64,000 nucleotides of DNA, taken from NCBI GenBank assembly GCA_002452745.1, contig DKFC01000044.1, forward strand, positions 62,001 to 126,000, given 5' to 3'. The position numbers and the translations under genes were made by a program. The notes below the pieces were generated by a model. That model was not told the origin of the DNA and did no database searches. It worked only from the letters and a program-made list of their open reading frames with translations. Positions 43,321 through 53,311 of this stretch are shown here, piece by piece. Within the stretch, counting starts at the first letter, position 1. Every line of letters begins with the position of its first letter. Source of the DNA: Firmicutes bacterium UBA6806 (GTDB lineage: Bacteria > Bacillota > Clostridia > Peptostreptococcales > Acidaminobacteraceae).

Positions 43321-44556
43321 TCAATTGATAGATGCCCCTTGATAAAAGATATTCCGATCTATTTCATTCTCAAATTTAGCCACTAGAACTGCCGTAAAGA
43401 CGTCTGAGTTGACATTTAAAATCGTCCTGAGCATCCCAACAAACCACTCCACACTTGCGAAAAGTGCAATACTCTCTATGGGAAGTCCCATCTGAGGAAC
43501 AATAATTGCAAGGGATACCAGACCTGCCCCTGGCACGACTGCATTTGCAAGCGAAACCAGCGTTGCCATAACCGCTGTCAGCATGAGCTTGTTAAAATCG
43601 TACTCTAGACCGTAAATCTGTGCAATGGTAACCACTGTGATTGCCATGTGCATTGCCGACCCATTGCTGTTTAGCGACATGCCCAGTGGCAAAACCAGTT
43701 TTGTCACCCTGTCTCCAAGGCCCAGTTTTTCTTTGGAGTCTTGCATGGCCAAGGGAAGTGTAATGGCTGATGATGTGGTGGCCAGTGCCATAAGGGACAT
43801 TCCAGTCATATTTTTAATGAGCCTAAAAGGATTTAATTTGGCTGTACTACTGACCACTGCAATCCAGATTGCCAAGAAGCTCACAGTTGCCACACCGTAT
43901 ATCACCAAGTACTTGAGCAATGGCAAAATCACGCTGATGCCTAACTGTCCGATAATTGAAGCTATCAAGGCAAATATACCCACTGGAGCCACTTTCATTA
44001 CAAGTGTTATCAACTTGATAATCACCTCGTTAAGTTCCAATAGTCCGTCAAATAATTTTGAAGACTGGTGCTCTGCCCTATAAAGGCTAAATGCCACGCC
44101 AAAAATCAGCGAAAACACAATAATCTGAGTAATGGCCCCCTCTGATAAAGCGCCTATAAAATTGGTGGGAAAAAATCCAAGTACGGTGTCGTGAAACGAT
44201 ATGCTCTGTTCTGTGATGGTCATTCCAGCACTTAGCCCCTCTATCTTCACACCACTGCCTGGTTTGAGCAGTAGCGCCATCACGATTCCCCAAATGGCCG
44301 CAAATAGAGATGATCCAGCAAAGATGACAATTGTCTTCTTCCCAATAGCCCCTACTTCTCTTGGGTTGAGCCTTGCCACCGCCTCAATTATCTGGCCTGA
44401 AACCAACAGCGGGATAGACATTTGAATGAGCCTTAAAAAGATGTCGCCCACAACTTTGAGCGTCTTTGAAAGTTCAGCAAATACAAGGCCAAAGAAAACG
44501 CCTAAAACCACTGCTATCATAATCTGTGAAATCATATTTACTCTATTTTTCTTCAT
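43321..44556 (-). CDS. Dicarboxylate/amino acid:cation symporter (DAACS family)
   Basis: The 411-residue protein has eight or more helices and two re-entrant loop motifs of the GltP/DctA family: T-T-S-S-A-I-T-L-P near residue 260, and N-S-N-G-S-A-M-H near 296 in place of the usual N-x-D-G substrate/sodium motif. It probably brings in or exchanges an acidic substrate. The ATG at 44556 follows GGAG by 10 bases. It lies 28 bases after the carbamate kinase gene and is the last gene of the carbamoyl-compound operon. Confidence 0.9.
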   Translation of the reverse strand: MKKNRVNMISQIMIAVVLGVFFGLVFAELSKTLKVVGDIFLRLIQMSIPLLVSGQIIEAVARLNPREVGAIGKKTIVIFAGSSLFAAIWGIVMALLLKPGSGVKIEGLSAGMTITEQSISFHDTVLGFFPTNFIGALSEGAITQIIVFSLIFGVAFSLYRAEHQSSKLFDGLLELNEVIIKLITLVMKVAPVGIFALIASIIGQLGISVILPLLKYLVIYGVATVSFLAIWIAVVSSTAKLNPFRLIKNMTGMSLMALATTSSAITLPLAMQDSKEKLGLGDRVTKLVLPLGMSLNSNGSAMHMAITVVTIAQIYGLEYDFNKLMLTAVMATLVSLANAVVPGAGLVSLAIIVPQMGLPIESIALFASVEWFVGMLRTILNVNSDVFTAVLVAKFENEIDRNIFYQGASIN

Positions 44557-44584
44557 GAATCCGCTCCTAACGCCTCGTGTTACT

Positions 44585-45517
44585 TTAGCGGTATACCACA
44601 GTCCCCGCACCCCTATACAGATTTTTAAGTTGCTCCAGCGATGTTATAATCGCCTCACGGCCTTCGCCAGAATTGACAAATTCAATAGCCGCCTCCACTT
44701 TGGGAAGCATGCTCCCGGGTGCAAATTGATTTTCTTCTATGAGTGCATTGAGTCTACTTGCACTGACGCGTTCCAGTTTTTCCTGATTTTGTTTTCCATA
44801 GTTGATATAGACATTATCCACTCCAGTCAAAATCACCAGTTTATCCGCTTTTAACAGTTCGGCCATCTTACATGAGGCAAAGTCCTTGTCAATAACTGCC
44901 TCAACACCCCTATAGCCATCTTCGTTCTTTACGACGGGAACACCGCCGCCACCTGCACAGATGGCGACAAAGCCCGCATTTACCAAAGTATCTATGGCAT
45001 CCACCTCTATAATATTGATTGGTTTTGGAGAGGGAACGACTTTTCGCCATCCCCTTCCGGCATCCTCCACATAAGTTTGTCTCTCCTCTTCCATCTTAAC
45101 ACGGGCTTCTTCCTCACTCAAGAAAGGCCCTATGGGTTTAGTCGGTCTCTCGAATGAAGGGTCGCTTTCATCCACTTCAACCTGAGTCACAAGCGCCACC
45201 GCACGTTTCTTGGCCCCTGATTTTTCAAGTGTATTATTGAGTGCTTGTTGCATCCAGTAGCCAATACTGCCCTGTGTCATTGCCACACAGGCATTCAGCG
45301 GCATCGCTGGATTTTTAGTTGAATCGGCAGCCTGTTGTTGAAGTAATAAGTTGCCAACTTGAGGGCCATTGCCATGAGAGATAATCACCTCATACCCTCT
45401 GTCGATTAGTTCACACAAGTGCAGTGACGTCTCCTCAAGTGCCCTCTGCTGTGCTCTGGCACTTGCATCATCTGACAAAATAGCGTTGCCCCCTAGAGCA
45501 ATTACAAGTCGATTCAT
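44585..45517 (-). CDS. arcC: Carbamate kinase
   Basis: The 310-residue protein matches the family in length and motifs: [10 protein letters not shown] near residue 3, S-H-G-N-G-P-Q-V-G near 44, C-A-G-G-G-G-V-P-V near 203 and D-K-D-F-A-S near 226. It forms ATP from carbamoyl phosphate and ADP. The ATG at 45517 follows GGAGAG by 6 bases. Genes on the same strand upstream encode an MFS carrier and oxamate carbamoyltransferase-type subunits, which should supply carbamoyl phosphate. Confidence 0.94.
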   Translation of the reverse strand: MNRLVIALGGNAILSDDASARAQQRALEETSLHLCELIDRGYEVIISHGNGPQVGNLLLQQQAADSTKNPAMPLNACVAMTQGSIGYWMQQALNNTLEKSGAKKRAVALVTQVEVDESDPSFERPTKPIGPFLSEEEARVKMEEERQTYVEDAGRGWRKVVPSPKPINIIEVDAIDTLVNAGFVAICAGGGGVPVVKNEDGYRGVEAVIDKDFASCKMAELLKADKLVILTGVDNVYINYGKQNQEKLERVSASRLNALIEENQFAPGSMLPKVEAAIEFVNSGEGREAIITSLEQLKNLYRGAGTVVYR

Positions 45518-45536
45518 TTTGTTCTCTCCATTCACC

Positions 45537-46784
45537 TTATACTTTCTTATCTTCTTTTACTGTTCCAAATGCCAAAAGACCCACCACTAGCAAAGCCACT
45601 GCGAAGTAAAACCCAATTTGCATGGAACCGTATTGATCCGCTAAGAATCCAGTGATATAAGGTGCCAAAATCGCACCCGACATGCCCACAAAATTATAGG
45701 CGCTGAGGGTTGTTCCAAGAGAACCCTTTGGTGCATTCTTTGCCACAAAGGCAACTATAATTGGGTCCATCGCCAGTTTTCCAGTTAGCCCATAGAGCAC
45801 CAAGAAAAAGATCAAAAGCGGCTTACTTGTGACAAATGCAATGCTGAAAGTGGAAATCAGAGCAATGGGCACAAGTGTGAACACGAGCTTTTTAGTCGAA
45901 CCCGTCTTGTCTGCTCTAAGGGCAAAATAGAGTGCTCCTGGAATAGATGCCCAAGGGACAAGCGACGAGATAAACCCAACACTTGTGCCCACAAACCCCC
46001 GTTCCTCAATCAGAAACGTCGGAAGCCATGTGATGATAACGAAGTTTGCATAGATACTGGTAAAACATAGAATAAATGCCGCAAGCAGTTTTTTGTTGCC
46101 AAAGATTTGTCCAAGTGAAGCTTTTGGAACTTTTACTTCTGATTCACTGCTCTCTTTTGAGCTTTCCATTGTGTGTTCGCTGACAACACGCTCTTTTAAA
46201 AGAACGAAGAACAGAATGCCCACGAGGATGGTGGGAACTGCCATAATGTAGAACGGAAGGCTCCAGTGTTCGCCGTTTTCAAGGACGAGTTTGCTGGAAA
46301 GCAAATATCCACCTGAAGTTCCGAATGCCATCCCGCTGTTGATGATGGCTGTTCCCAGTGTGAGTTTCTTCACTGGAATTGCCTCTGTTGAAAGGGCGTA
46401 CTGAGGACCATAGTATGAGCCTTGTCCAATCCCTGCAATAGCTCTGACAATCAAGAAAAACCCAAATGCTGTTGCAACGCCACTCAGATAAGTCATTGTG
46501 CCAAACAATACAAAGCCAATCATGATAACTAATTTTCTGCCAATTTTATCGCCAATCATCCCAAATGGTATTTGAGCTATGGCATAAGTCAGAAAGAAAA
46601 TGCTGTTGGCAAGGCCTAAGTCCGCTTTGTTAAGCCCAAATTGCTCGCCGATAACAGCCATTACTGGGTTGAAGATGGTACGATCTGCATACATCAATAT
46701 CCAGCCTGTAAAACATAGTGCCACGACTTTCCACCAGTATTTTTCTGATACTGGCATCTCCTTATAACGATTTCCAATCTCCAT
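45537..46784 (-). CDS. MFS transporter, anion:cation symporter type
   Basis: The 415-residue protein has twelve helices. It has an ACS-family-like start, [13 protein letters not shown] near residue 28, and a loop G-D-K-I-G-R-K near 80. Members import organic anions such as hexuronates, galactonate or allantoate. Here the likely cargo is an N-carbamoyl acid such as oxalurate or a relative, inferred from the operon. The ATG at 46784 lies 8 bases after AAAGGAG; a GTG three codons earlier overlaps that site. Confidence 0.87.
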   Translation of the reverse strand: MEIGNRYKEMPVSEKYWWKVVALCFTGWILMYADRTIFNPVMAVIGEQFGLNKADLGLANSIFFLTYAIAQIPFGMIGDKIGRKLVIMIGFVLFGTMTYLSGVATAFGFFLIVRAIAGIGQGSYYGPQYALSTEAIPVKKLTLGTAIINSGMAFGTSGGYLLSSKLVLENGEHWSLPFYIMAVPTILVGILFFVLLKERVVSEHTMESSKESSESEVKVPKASLGQIFGNKKLLAAFILCFTSIYANFVIITWLPTFLIEERGFVGTSVGFISSLVPWASIPGALYFALRADKTGSTKKLVFTLVPIALISTFSIAFVTSKPLLIFFLVLYGLTGKLAMDPIIVAFVAKNAPKGSLGTTLSAYNFVGMSGAILAPYITGFLADQYGSMQIGFYFAVALLVVGLLAFGTVKEDKKV

Positions 46785-46801
46785 AACTGCCACTCCTTTA
46801 T

Positions 46802-47626
46802 TTAATAGATTCTCCCTCGTATAATCCCTGTATAGATTCCATACAAAGAATCATATCCAGAAGTATGTCCATATCCCTTTATGCGCTCAATACTCTCATC
46901 CAACAGCATGTCGTCAGATGAAAAAATCCCCTCCAGCAAGTCCATATATGGACTGCTAACTGTAAAGTCAAGCAATGCTCGATAATAAGCAATACTTATA
47001 TCCGTAGTCCTGTTGTCCACTGCACCTTGCAACTGCCTTGTCCACAGTTTGCCCATGTCAATGGACATCAGTACCATGGTGAATCCCATCAAGAAATCAT
47101 CTCCACTTGGTGTAAGACCAATTCCCCTGCCTATGAGGTGCCGCATGGCCTCTTCATTTGCAGTGATGTCGTTTAAAGTGGACCTCTCTAAAAACTTGAT
47201 GATCTTCTTCGTTTTTGGTGTCAACTGAAATCCGATTTTGTCTTGATAATTGATTTTTGCCAATCTATCCAGTACCTTTGATGAGACCATTTTTTCCGCA
47301 GATCCCTTGGGCATCTCCAAGCAAATCTTTTTCATATGGGTCAAGTCTATTAAAACTTCTTTTTTCCTGCCATAGGCTCTGAATTCATGAGGTTTAATGG
47401 TTACAAGATCACCGACCTCACAATTTTCCAGCACTTGTGTCATCAAGTCCTCAGATAAATTCATGCCAAAACTCGATAGGAAATTCTCTCTTGAGCTTAT
47501 GTTCACAAGTCTGCCCCCTATTTGAACATTGAGGCTGGAGGCAAATTTGCTGTGGATTTTCCCAGAGAGTCTGCGGCTTAAAAGGTCTTCTATATAGCTG
47601 CTAATTCGAATCGAATTAGTCAACAT
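46802..47626 (-). CDS. allH: DUF2877 protein, oxamate carbamoyltransferase subunit AllH-like
   Basis: The 274-residue protein carries the DUF2877 signature G-R-G-I-G-L-T-P-S-G-D-D-F near residue 170. This family includes E. coli YlbF/AllH, which works with FdrA/AllF and YlbE/AllG in oxamate carbamoyltransferase. Its ATG overlaps the end of the AllF-AllG fusion gene by 11 bases, showing coupling, and the MFS carrier gene follows 17 bases later. It lacks other recognisable motifs. Confidence 0.85.
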   Translation of the reverse strand: MLTNSIRISSYIEDLLSRRLSGKIHSKFASSLNVQIGGRLVNISSRENFLSSFGMNLSEDLMTQVLENCEVGDLVTIKPHEFRAYGRKKEVLIDLTHMKKICLEMPKGSAEKMVSSKVLDRLAKINYQDKIGFQLTPKTKKIIKFLERSTLNDITANEEAMRHLIGRGIGLTPSGDDFLMGFTMVLMSIDMGKLWTRQLQGAVDNRTTDISIAYYRALLDFTVSSPYMDLLEGIFSSDDMLLDESIERIKGYGHTSGYDSLYGIYTGIIRGRIY

Positions 47627-50624
47627 CTATTCCCAAACTTGCCGCATAGGCTTCGAGTGCCTTTTCAAAGCAAGCTAATGGTGCCCTAACAGTTCCAGCG
47701 CCAACTTGACCGACGCCTGGTTCTCTATGAGCGATTCCCGTATTGATGATTGGCGTAATTCCCGTTTCCACAACTTTTCGGATATCAATTCCAAGACAAG
47801 TTCCCTTGAAGTCCCACGTTGGAATACTGAAATTTGAATTATGCGCAATGCAGATTTTGCTCATTTCATCTGATATGGCCAGTGCATCTGAAAATCCCCC
47901 TGCACCGACAAATCGCGTTACCCCTGGCGCTGCAATCATGGCCATACCGCCAACTCCAACAGTCTCTGTTATGGCACTATCCCCGATATCTGGGTTGCCA
48001 TCCGCCTCTGTAAAACCAGTAAAATAAAGTCCCTTAGGTGTGTTGACTGGTGCAGTGAACCACTGATCTTTCATGCCGCTGATTCGTATGCCAAATTGTC
48101 TTCCATTTCTCGTAAGAGCTGTTACAACAGTCCCACTGGTTACTTTTCTTGCACTGTCCGCTATGGCCTTTCCAGTGGCCATCATGATGTTTAAGAAAAA
48201 CTGATCCGTATCTGCCAAGAATTTCACAACATCTCGTTTGTCCTTTTCATCCATTTCAAGCTGTACGATATAAGGTGATATTTCTTTTAGGAAGTTGAGC
48301 GATGCCGCTATGTTGCGCTGATGGAATTCATCTCCCATAGTGATGGCCTTCGCTATGATGACATTAAGGTTGATGCCTTCGTCAGTGGCTCTCACAGCGT
48401 TGCTCAGCGTCGGCCCCAATACGTCTTTCATCCATTTGAGCCTGTCCACAACTTCTTGAGAATAAGCGCCAAATCTGAGTACTTTTCCGATGCCTTCGTT
48501 TAGGGTGCAGTAGGCAGTTGTCCCATCATATCGGTTTTCCACCACCAGAACTGGCATATTGGCAGATGTGATGCCGCCCATTGGTCCAACCGCGTTCACA
48601 TGATGACACGGTACAAATGTCACACCACCGCTTTCAAGGAGTTCACTTGCAGAGGTTTCATCTTTTGCCCATCCTTCAAAGAGTGCCGCTCCTATGCAAG
48701 ATCCCTTCATTGGCCCTGTCATATCAGCATATTTAATTGGAGGCCCTGCATGTAAAAGTGTTTTTTTGCCGCTGTTTAGAAGTGAAATCACCTGATTCGC
48801 TGGAACGACATCTATTAAAAATGGCTGTGCGGCCTTCATTCTTCCAATCACTTCTTCATTTGCATGATTGATATCAGCTTCACGCTTTTCAATTGCCTTG
48901 AGTAATTTAATCATTTTCTTATTGCCGCCGGCTTTTGGCCGCCAGTTAAACTGGATGCTCTCCCCACCGTATTTTTCGATGGACTCATTAAAACTCTTGA
49001 CACCTATGTTAATGATCCTAGGTTTTGACTCAAGCAGTTCGGTCACTTTGAGACTTGGCTTTGGAAGAGACATCAAAGGTTTTTCATATGGAACGACACC
49101 CTTCTCCACTTCCACCATCTGAATGCCCTTGAGCATAAGGGCCATTCTAACAGCCTGTTCGTTACTCTCCGCCACCAAAACACCTGCTGATTTAAGGGTC
49201 TCAACTGCCGCATTGTAATCCTGCGGATCTTGCTTTGTCCCAACAACTGTTGCCACAAAATGAAGCGCTCTATTGGCATTTTGGGCCGCTCGTTTCACAT
49301 CCTTAATCACTGGAATCAGCGCACTTGCCATATCTGGATGACATCCGTATCCTAGAACCACATCCAGTAGAATAACGCCTGTTTGAGGCTCAGCCCCATA
49401 CTGCTTTATCTTTTGAATGCGAACTTCTGGATCAATCATCGGATGTGGTTTCCCCTGTGTATACATGTCATCCCCTAAATCCAATACTTCATATCCTTTT
49501 GTGTTCAGTATATAGCCCTCTTCTTTAATGAGTCCACCAAGCTCAAGCGCCTCTGATATCAACATGCCCGCTTCAGCTGCCAAAGTTCCGCCTGAATAAA
49601 GTCCCTTAACCGTCTTATCCGCTGGAAGCACTTCGACGTTCCCAATTTCAACTGATTGCATATACTGTCTTTCAACTGGTCTTCCCTCTGCTAAATCCAG
49701 CGCAATCCTCGCTGTCTCTTCAAGGGTGTGTGCCAAATAGACATTGCCTTCATGATGCGTTGGTTTTTCTCCTAGGAATATAGCCACAACTGGTTTGGTA
49801 CAACTTTGAAGCAATGTCACTACTTCATCCCTCACCGCTTTTGCCGGTGGCTTCGAAATAACCACGATGACATCTGTTGCATCATGTACTTCCAGTGCCA
49901 GTATAGCATCCTTTACAGTGATGGCCCCCACCTTTTCATTGAGGTCACGTCCCCCAGTTCCTATGGCATGGACACAGCCGCCACCAAGTCTGTCGATAAT
50001 TGCCGTTACTTCTTGAATCCCCGTTCCAGAAGCGCCGATAATCCCAATATTCCCCGGCTTAACCACATTTGTAAAGGCAATGGGAATACTGGATATAATA
50101 CCGGTGCCACAATCTGGTCCCATCATGAGCAATCCCTTTTCATGCGCCATTTTCTTCAGCCGAATTTCGTCTTCAATTGAGATATTGTCTGTAAATGAAA
50201 AAACATGCAGTCCCCTTTCAAGTGCTGTCTCCATTTCTGGTGCACCGTATTCACCCGGGATTGAGAAAAGTGCCACATTTGCATCTGGCATGAGTTTAAG
50301 TGCTTCCTCCCAGTTTGACGCTTCCATTACAGTGGCCTTTTTGTCACTGACGGATAAATCCTCTAAAAATGCCTTCGTCTTTTCCATCACTTTTTCCATA
50401 ACGGACTCATCTTCAGCCGACACCACAATCACCATGTCATTCGGCGATGCACCTTTTGCCTCTTCTGATAAAAGTCCTACGTTCAACAAGATGTCTTTAT
50501 TGGCGTCGGTCCCCATCATGATCTGACTCTTTTCAACGCCTTCTATCTCGTTGATTGCGTTGGTCAAAAGCATCAAATTTATGGAGTCCTGATAGTTGTT
50601 TTGTCTAATAACTGTGAATAACAT
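47616..50624 (-). CDS. AllF-AllG (FdrA-YlbE) fusion, oxamate carbamoyltransferase-type protein
   Basis: The 1002-residue protein fuses two subunits that are separate in E. coli. Residues 1 to about 520 are FdrA-like with acyl-CoA-synthetase-type motifs M-G-P-D-C-G-T-G near 173, I-G-I-I-G-A-S-G-T-G near 197 and L-D-V-V-L-G-Y-G-C-H-P near 425. Residues about 530-1002 are DUF1116/YlbE-like with L-L-H-A-G-P-P-I near 625, P-C-H-H-V-N-A-V-G-P near 675 and V-G-V-G-G-M-A-M near 900. FdrA (555) plus YlbE (419) sums to about this length. It should phosphorolyse a carbamoyl acid to carbamoyl phosphate. The ATG at 50624 lies 6 bases after AAAGGAGG. Confidence 0.9.
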   Translation of the reverse strand: MLFTVIRQNNYQDSINLMLLTNAINEIEGVEKSQIMMGTDANKDILLNVGLLSEEAKGASPNDMVIVVSAEDESVMEKVMEKTKAFLEDLSVSDKKATVMEASNWEEALKLMPDANVALFSIPGEYGAPEMETALERGLHVFSFTDNISIEDEIRLKKMAHEKGLLMMGPDCGTGIISSIPIAFTNVVKPGNIGIIGASGTGIQEVTAIIDRLGGGCVHAIGTGGRDLNEKVGAITVKDAILALEVHDATDVIVVISKPPAKAVRDEVVTLLQSCTKPVVAIFLGEKPTHHEGNVYLAHTLEETARIALDLAEGRPVERQYMQSVEIGNVEVLPADKTVKGLYSGGTLAAEAGMLISEALELGGLIKEEGYILNTKGYEVLDLGDDMYTQGKPHPMIDPEVRIQKIKQYGAEPQTGVILLDVVLGYGCHPDMASALIPVIKDVKRAAQNANRALHFVATVVGTKQDPQDYNAAVETLKSAGVLVAESNEQAVRMALMLKGIQMVEVEKGVVPYEKPLMSLPKPSLKVTELLESKPRIINIGVKSFNESIEKYGGESIQFNWRPKAGGNKKMIKLLKAIEKREADINHANEEVIGRMKAAQPFLIDVVPANQVISLLNSGKKTLLHAGPPIKYADMTGPMKGSCIGAALFEGWAKDETSASELLESGGVTFVPCHHVNAVGPMGGITSANMPVLVVENRYDGTTAYCTLNEGIGKVLRFGAYSQEVVDRLKWMKDVLGPTLSNAVRATDEGINLNVIIAKAITMGDEFHQRNIAASLNFLKEISPYIVQLEMDEKDKRDVVKFLADTDQFFLNIMMATGKAIADSARKVTSGTVVTALTRNGRQFGIRISGMKDQWFTAPVNTPKGLYFTGFTEADGNPDIGDSAITETVGVGGMAMIAAPGVTRFVGAGGFSDALAISDEMSKICIAHNSNFSIPTWDFKGTCLGIDIRKVVETGITPIINTGIAHREPGVGQVGAGTVRAPLACFEKALEAYAASLGIDVD

Positions 50625-50647
50625 GAACATCCTCCTTTGTTTTCTGG

Positions 50648-50657
50648 CGGTATACCG
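50648..50657. promoter_or_regulatory. Palindrome in the allFG leader
   Basis: CGGTATACCG is a perfect 10-base palindrome 10 bases upstream of the allFG ribosome binding site. It could be a regulator site; support is positional only. Confidence 0.4.
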
Positions 50658-50731
50658 TGTTGATTTACCCTTATTATAAAGAAAGTCAATATGCAATTCA
50701 TTAGCTATTTTTCTAAAATTTTATGTTATTA

Positions 50732-50748
50732 TTATCCTGTAAGGATAA
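50732..50748. promoter_or_regulatory. Candidate PucR operator between allFG and pucR
   Basis: TTATCCT and AGGATAA are perfect inverted repeats around GTA in the divergent intergenic region. This is the best operator-like element between the operon and its likely regulator. Confidence 0.55.
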
Positions 50749-50796
50749 AGATATTTTCCTTTAAACCCTTTATGCTATTAAGAGATAGGAGGCACT

Positions 50797-52401
50797 ATGA
50801 AATTAAAAGACCTACTGCTTCGAACGCCCTTTGAAACAGCTGAAGTTGTAACCTGTCATGAACAATTAAATAAGGATGTGACATCGGCAATGATTTTGGA
50901 AGCCGTGGACATCGAGAACTGGGGAGAACCGAATCAAATGATTCTGACCAGCTATTTCGCTCTGGAAATGCTCGATGATGTCGGCCTCAATCGCTTTTTT
51001 CAAAAGATGTCCAGCATCGGCATCAGTGCTTTGGTCTTAAAAATGGAACGCCTTATAACAACTGTTCCAGCCTTCTTAATCGACCTGTGCACGCAATATG
51101 AAATTCCCCTGGTAACGATTCCCAAAAACATTCATTACGAGACCATCATCTTTGCGGTTTTAAGACCCGTTATCAATCACAACGCAAACCTTCTGGAGAA
51201 ATACTATGAAACCAGACAGGTGCTCAATAAACTTGCCCCTAAAATGCCCAGTTTAGAAGAAATGCTCTTTAAATTCAGTGAACTGCTCAACCTTGATTTT
51301 CAACTTCATATACCGCTAAAGAATCAGACTATTTCCACCTTTGAACCCCCTTTTGAATTCAAGATCATAAAATCAGAACGCCTCGAAAATGAAAAGTTTA
51401 TGAGCTATGCCTACAACCGTCATCAAATTGTAATGCTCCCAGAATATGCCCCTGCTGGAACCATCGTTTGCGTGGAAATACCAAACCTCGAAAATCAAAA
51501 GTACAATTTGTCTATCTTCGAAAAGGATCATCCACTGTCCGAGCTGGATTATATGGTCATCGAAAATGCAGTGGAGTTTTTACAGGCAGAACTCCTGAAA
51601 AACTACACGATTAAACACAGCCAGTTTCTGAGGAAAAACGATCTCATGGTGGATATCCTCAACACGCGGTATTACAGTACGGTTGAATTGGAAGAACTCC
51701 TGTCACTGGTGGGACTTAGTCAATTTAACTACTATCAGGGATTGATGATTTCACTCTATGATTATCAAAATATCCCCACCACCTACACCGACATTTTTTT
51801 GCAGACATTTGTACAGGTCATGCGAGATCAATACGCTCACTTAGCGTTTTACGCCAAGAACAACCGCGTCATTTTCTTAAAGAATTTGCAATCTCAGGAA
51901 ACAGCCTTTAAGAAGAGCGATTTGGCCCAGCTTATTGAAACCATTAGCGCACAGGCACTCCCTGACAACCCTGCTTCTGTCTACTGTCATATTGCCATTA
52001 GCTCTGTTCATTCAAGAAACAGCCTCAAGGAAATCAACAAGGAATGTCTAGACACCACAAAAATGATGACCCATTTTTATCAGGAAAGCCACATGATGTA
52101 CTATGATGATTTGGGGATTTTCAAATATTTTCTCGAGACGGATTCTCTAAATGAACTGGAAAAGTTTATTCCCAAAGACCTTGCGGCATTGAGAAATGAA
52201 TCACCTGATCTCTTCAAGACGTTAAAAGTGTTCTTGCTTGAAAATCAGAACTATGTGATGACTGCTTCAAAGCTGTTTATTCATCCCAAGACCGTTCGAT
52301 ATCGAATCGACAAAATAAAAGACATCCTCGATGTGAACTTCGAGGATGCAGAACAAATTTTACTCTATCAAATTGCCATTAGGCTCTATGAATTTTTATA
52401 G
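50797..52401 (+). CDS. PucR family transcriptional regulator
   Basis: The 534-residue protein has an N-terminal PucR-type sensory domain (about 1-125, L-L-L-R-T-P-F-E-T-A-E-V-V), a middle region, and a C-terminal helix-turn-helix (about 475-534) with the typical A-S-K-L-F-I-H-P-K-T-V-R-Y-R-I. PucR regulators activate or repress purine and nitrogen catabolism. It is divergent from the AllF-AllG operon, matching that role. AGGAGG precedes the ATG. Confidence 0.9.
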   Translation: MKLKDLLLRTPFETAEVVTCHEQLNKDVTSAMILEAVDIENWGEPNQMILTSYFALEMLDDVGLNRFFQKMSSIGISALVLKMERLITTVPAFLIDLCTQYEIPLVTIPKNIHYETIIFAVLRPVINHNANLLEKYYETRQVLNKLAPKMPSLEEMLFKFSELLNLDFQLHIPLKNQTISTFEPPFEFKIIKSERLENEKFMSYAYNRHQIVMLPEYAPAGTIVCVEIPNLENQKYNLSIFEKDHPLSELDYMVIENAVEFLQAELLKNYTIKHSQFLRKNDLMVDILNTRYYSTVELEELLSLVGLSQFNYYQGLMISLYDYQNIPTTYTDIFLQTFVQVMRDQYAHLAFYAKNNRVIFLKNLQSQETAFKKSDLAQLIETISAQALPDNPASVYCHIAISSVHSRNSLKEINKECLDTTKMMTHFYQESHMMYYDDLGIFKYFLETDSLNELEKFIPKDLAALRNESPDLFKTLKVFLLENQNYVMTASKLFIHPKTVRYRIDKIKDILDVNFEDAEQILLYQIAIRLYEFL

Positions 52402-52410
52402 GAGGTCCTC

Positions 52411-53280
52411 ATGCTAAGTTTCGAACACAACCTGTCACAAATAATTGGAGATTACGAGATCAAACTAACCCACACTATGTATTTGCCCAAAACAGGCAGC
52501 AAAAAGCCGTGCATTCTCTATCTGCACGGCGGCGGTTTGCTCTATGGGACGCGACACGATCTGCCAAAGGCTCATCTGACAGCCATCGTTCAGTCAGGAT
52601 ATCCAGTTCTGGCGCTGTCCTATCCACTTGCACCAAGTGTTCCAATTGACATCATCTTAAAATCTGTCCACGAAAGCATCCGCTGGTTTTCCCAAGACCC
52701 AGCATCGCTTTCGCTGCAAACTGATGATTTTTATCTTTGGGGACGTTCCAGCGGTGCTTATCTGATGTTTCACACCGCCGAGAAGTGCTTGGAAAATCAT
52801 GAAAAAATGCCCCTTGGTCTCATCAATTTCTACGGCTACTCCGGCTTTGACAGTCCCACTTTTAAGACGCCACGCTTTTTAAAGGGGAGGGCCGTCATCC
52901 CCCGCAAAGCTGTTCTCAAATTTGTCGAAGATCCCACTGTAATCACAGATGACCCCGCCATGAGGCGCATCATCTTATATGAATATGCAAGACAAACCGC
53001 AGAGTGGACAACCTTGCTGGGGCTGGTAAAATTGACACCTTCTCTATTTAGCTTAAAACATGAGACCTTCTCTCGCTTTCCAAGAAGTTTTAACACGGCC
53101 AGCAACACAGACGAAGATGTTCCCTTTTCTGAGAGCAAGTCCATCTCTAAGATCATTCCAAACTCAATTTTCATCCCCGTTTACAATCGTCCTCATGACT
53201 TCGATACAGATGCGGAAGAACCGCAAACGGTCAAAGTCTATGACAGATTGATTCAGTGGCTTGGGGTGGCAACTGGATAG
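52411..53280 (+). CDS. Alpha/beta hydrolase, HSL type
   Basis: The 289-residue protein has the oxyanion-hole motif L-H-G-G-G near residue 39, the nucleophile elbow G-R-S-S-G-A near 113 and a late R-P-H-D with a candidate catalytic His near 261. These are the marks of the hormone-sensitive-lipase group of esterases. It follows pucR by 9 bases with its own AGGAGG, so it is co-transcribed. It may hydrolyse an ester or an acyl-carbamoyl compound linked to the neighbouring catabolism, which is not shown. Confidence 0.82.
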   Translation: MLSFEHNLSQIIGDYEIKLTHTMYLPKTGSKKPCILYLHGGGLLYGTRHDLPKAHLTAIVQSGYPVLALSYPLAPSVPIDIILKSVHESIRWFSQDPASLSLQTDDFYLWGRSSGAYLMFHTAEKCLENHEKMPLGLINFYGYSGFDSPTFKTPRFLKGRAVIPRKAVLKFVEDPTVITDDPAMRRIILYEYARQTAEWTTLLGLVKLTPSLFSLKHETFSRFPRSFNTASNTDEDVPFSESKSISKIIPNSIFIPVYNRPHDFDTDAEEPQTVKVYDRLIQWLGVATG

Positions 53281-53311
53281 ATTAAAAATGCCATTCCCTG
53301 CTCCTCTTGAT

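Noticed and set aside
43625..44083. Plus-strand open frame of 152 residues opposite the DAACS gene
   Set aside because: It is a shadow of the carrier gene with no start signal.
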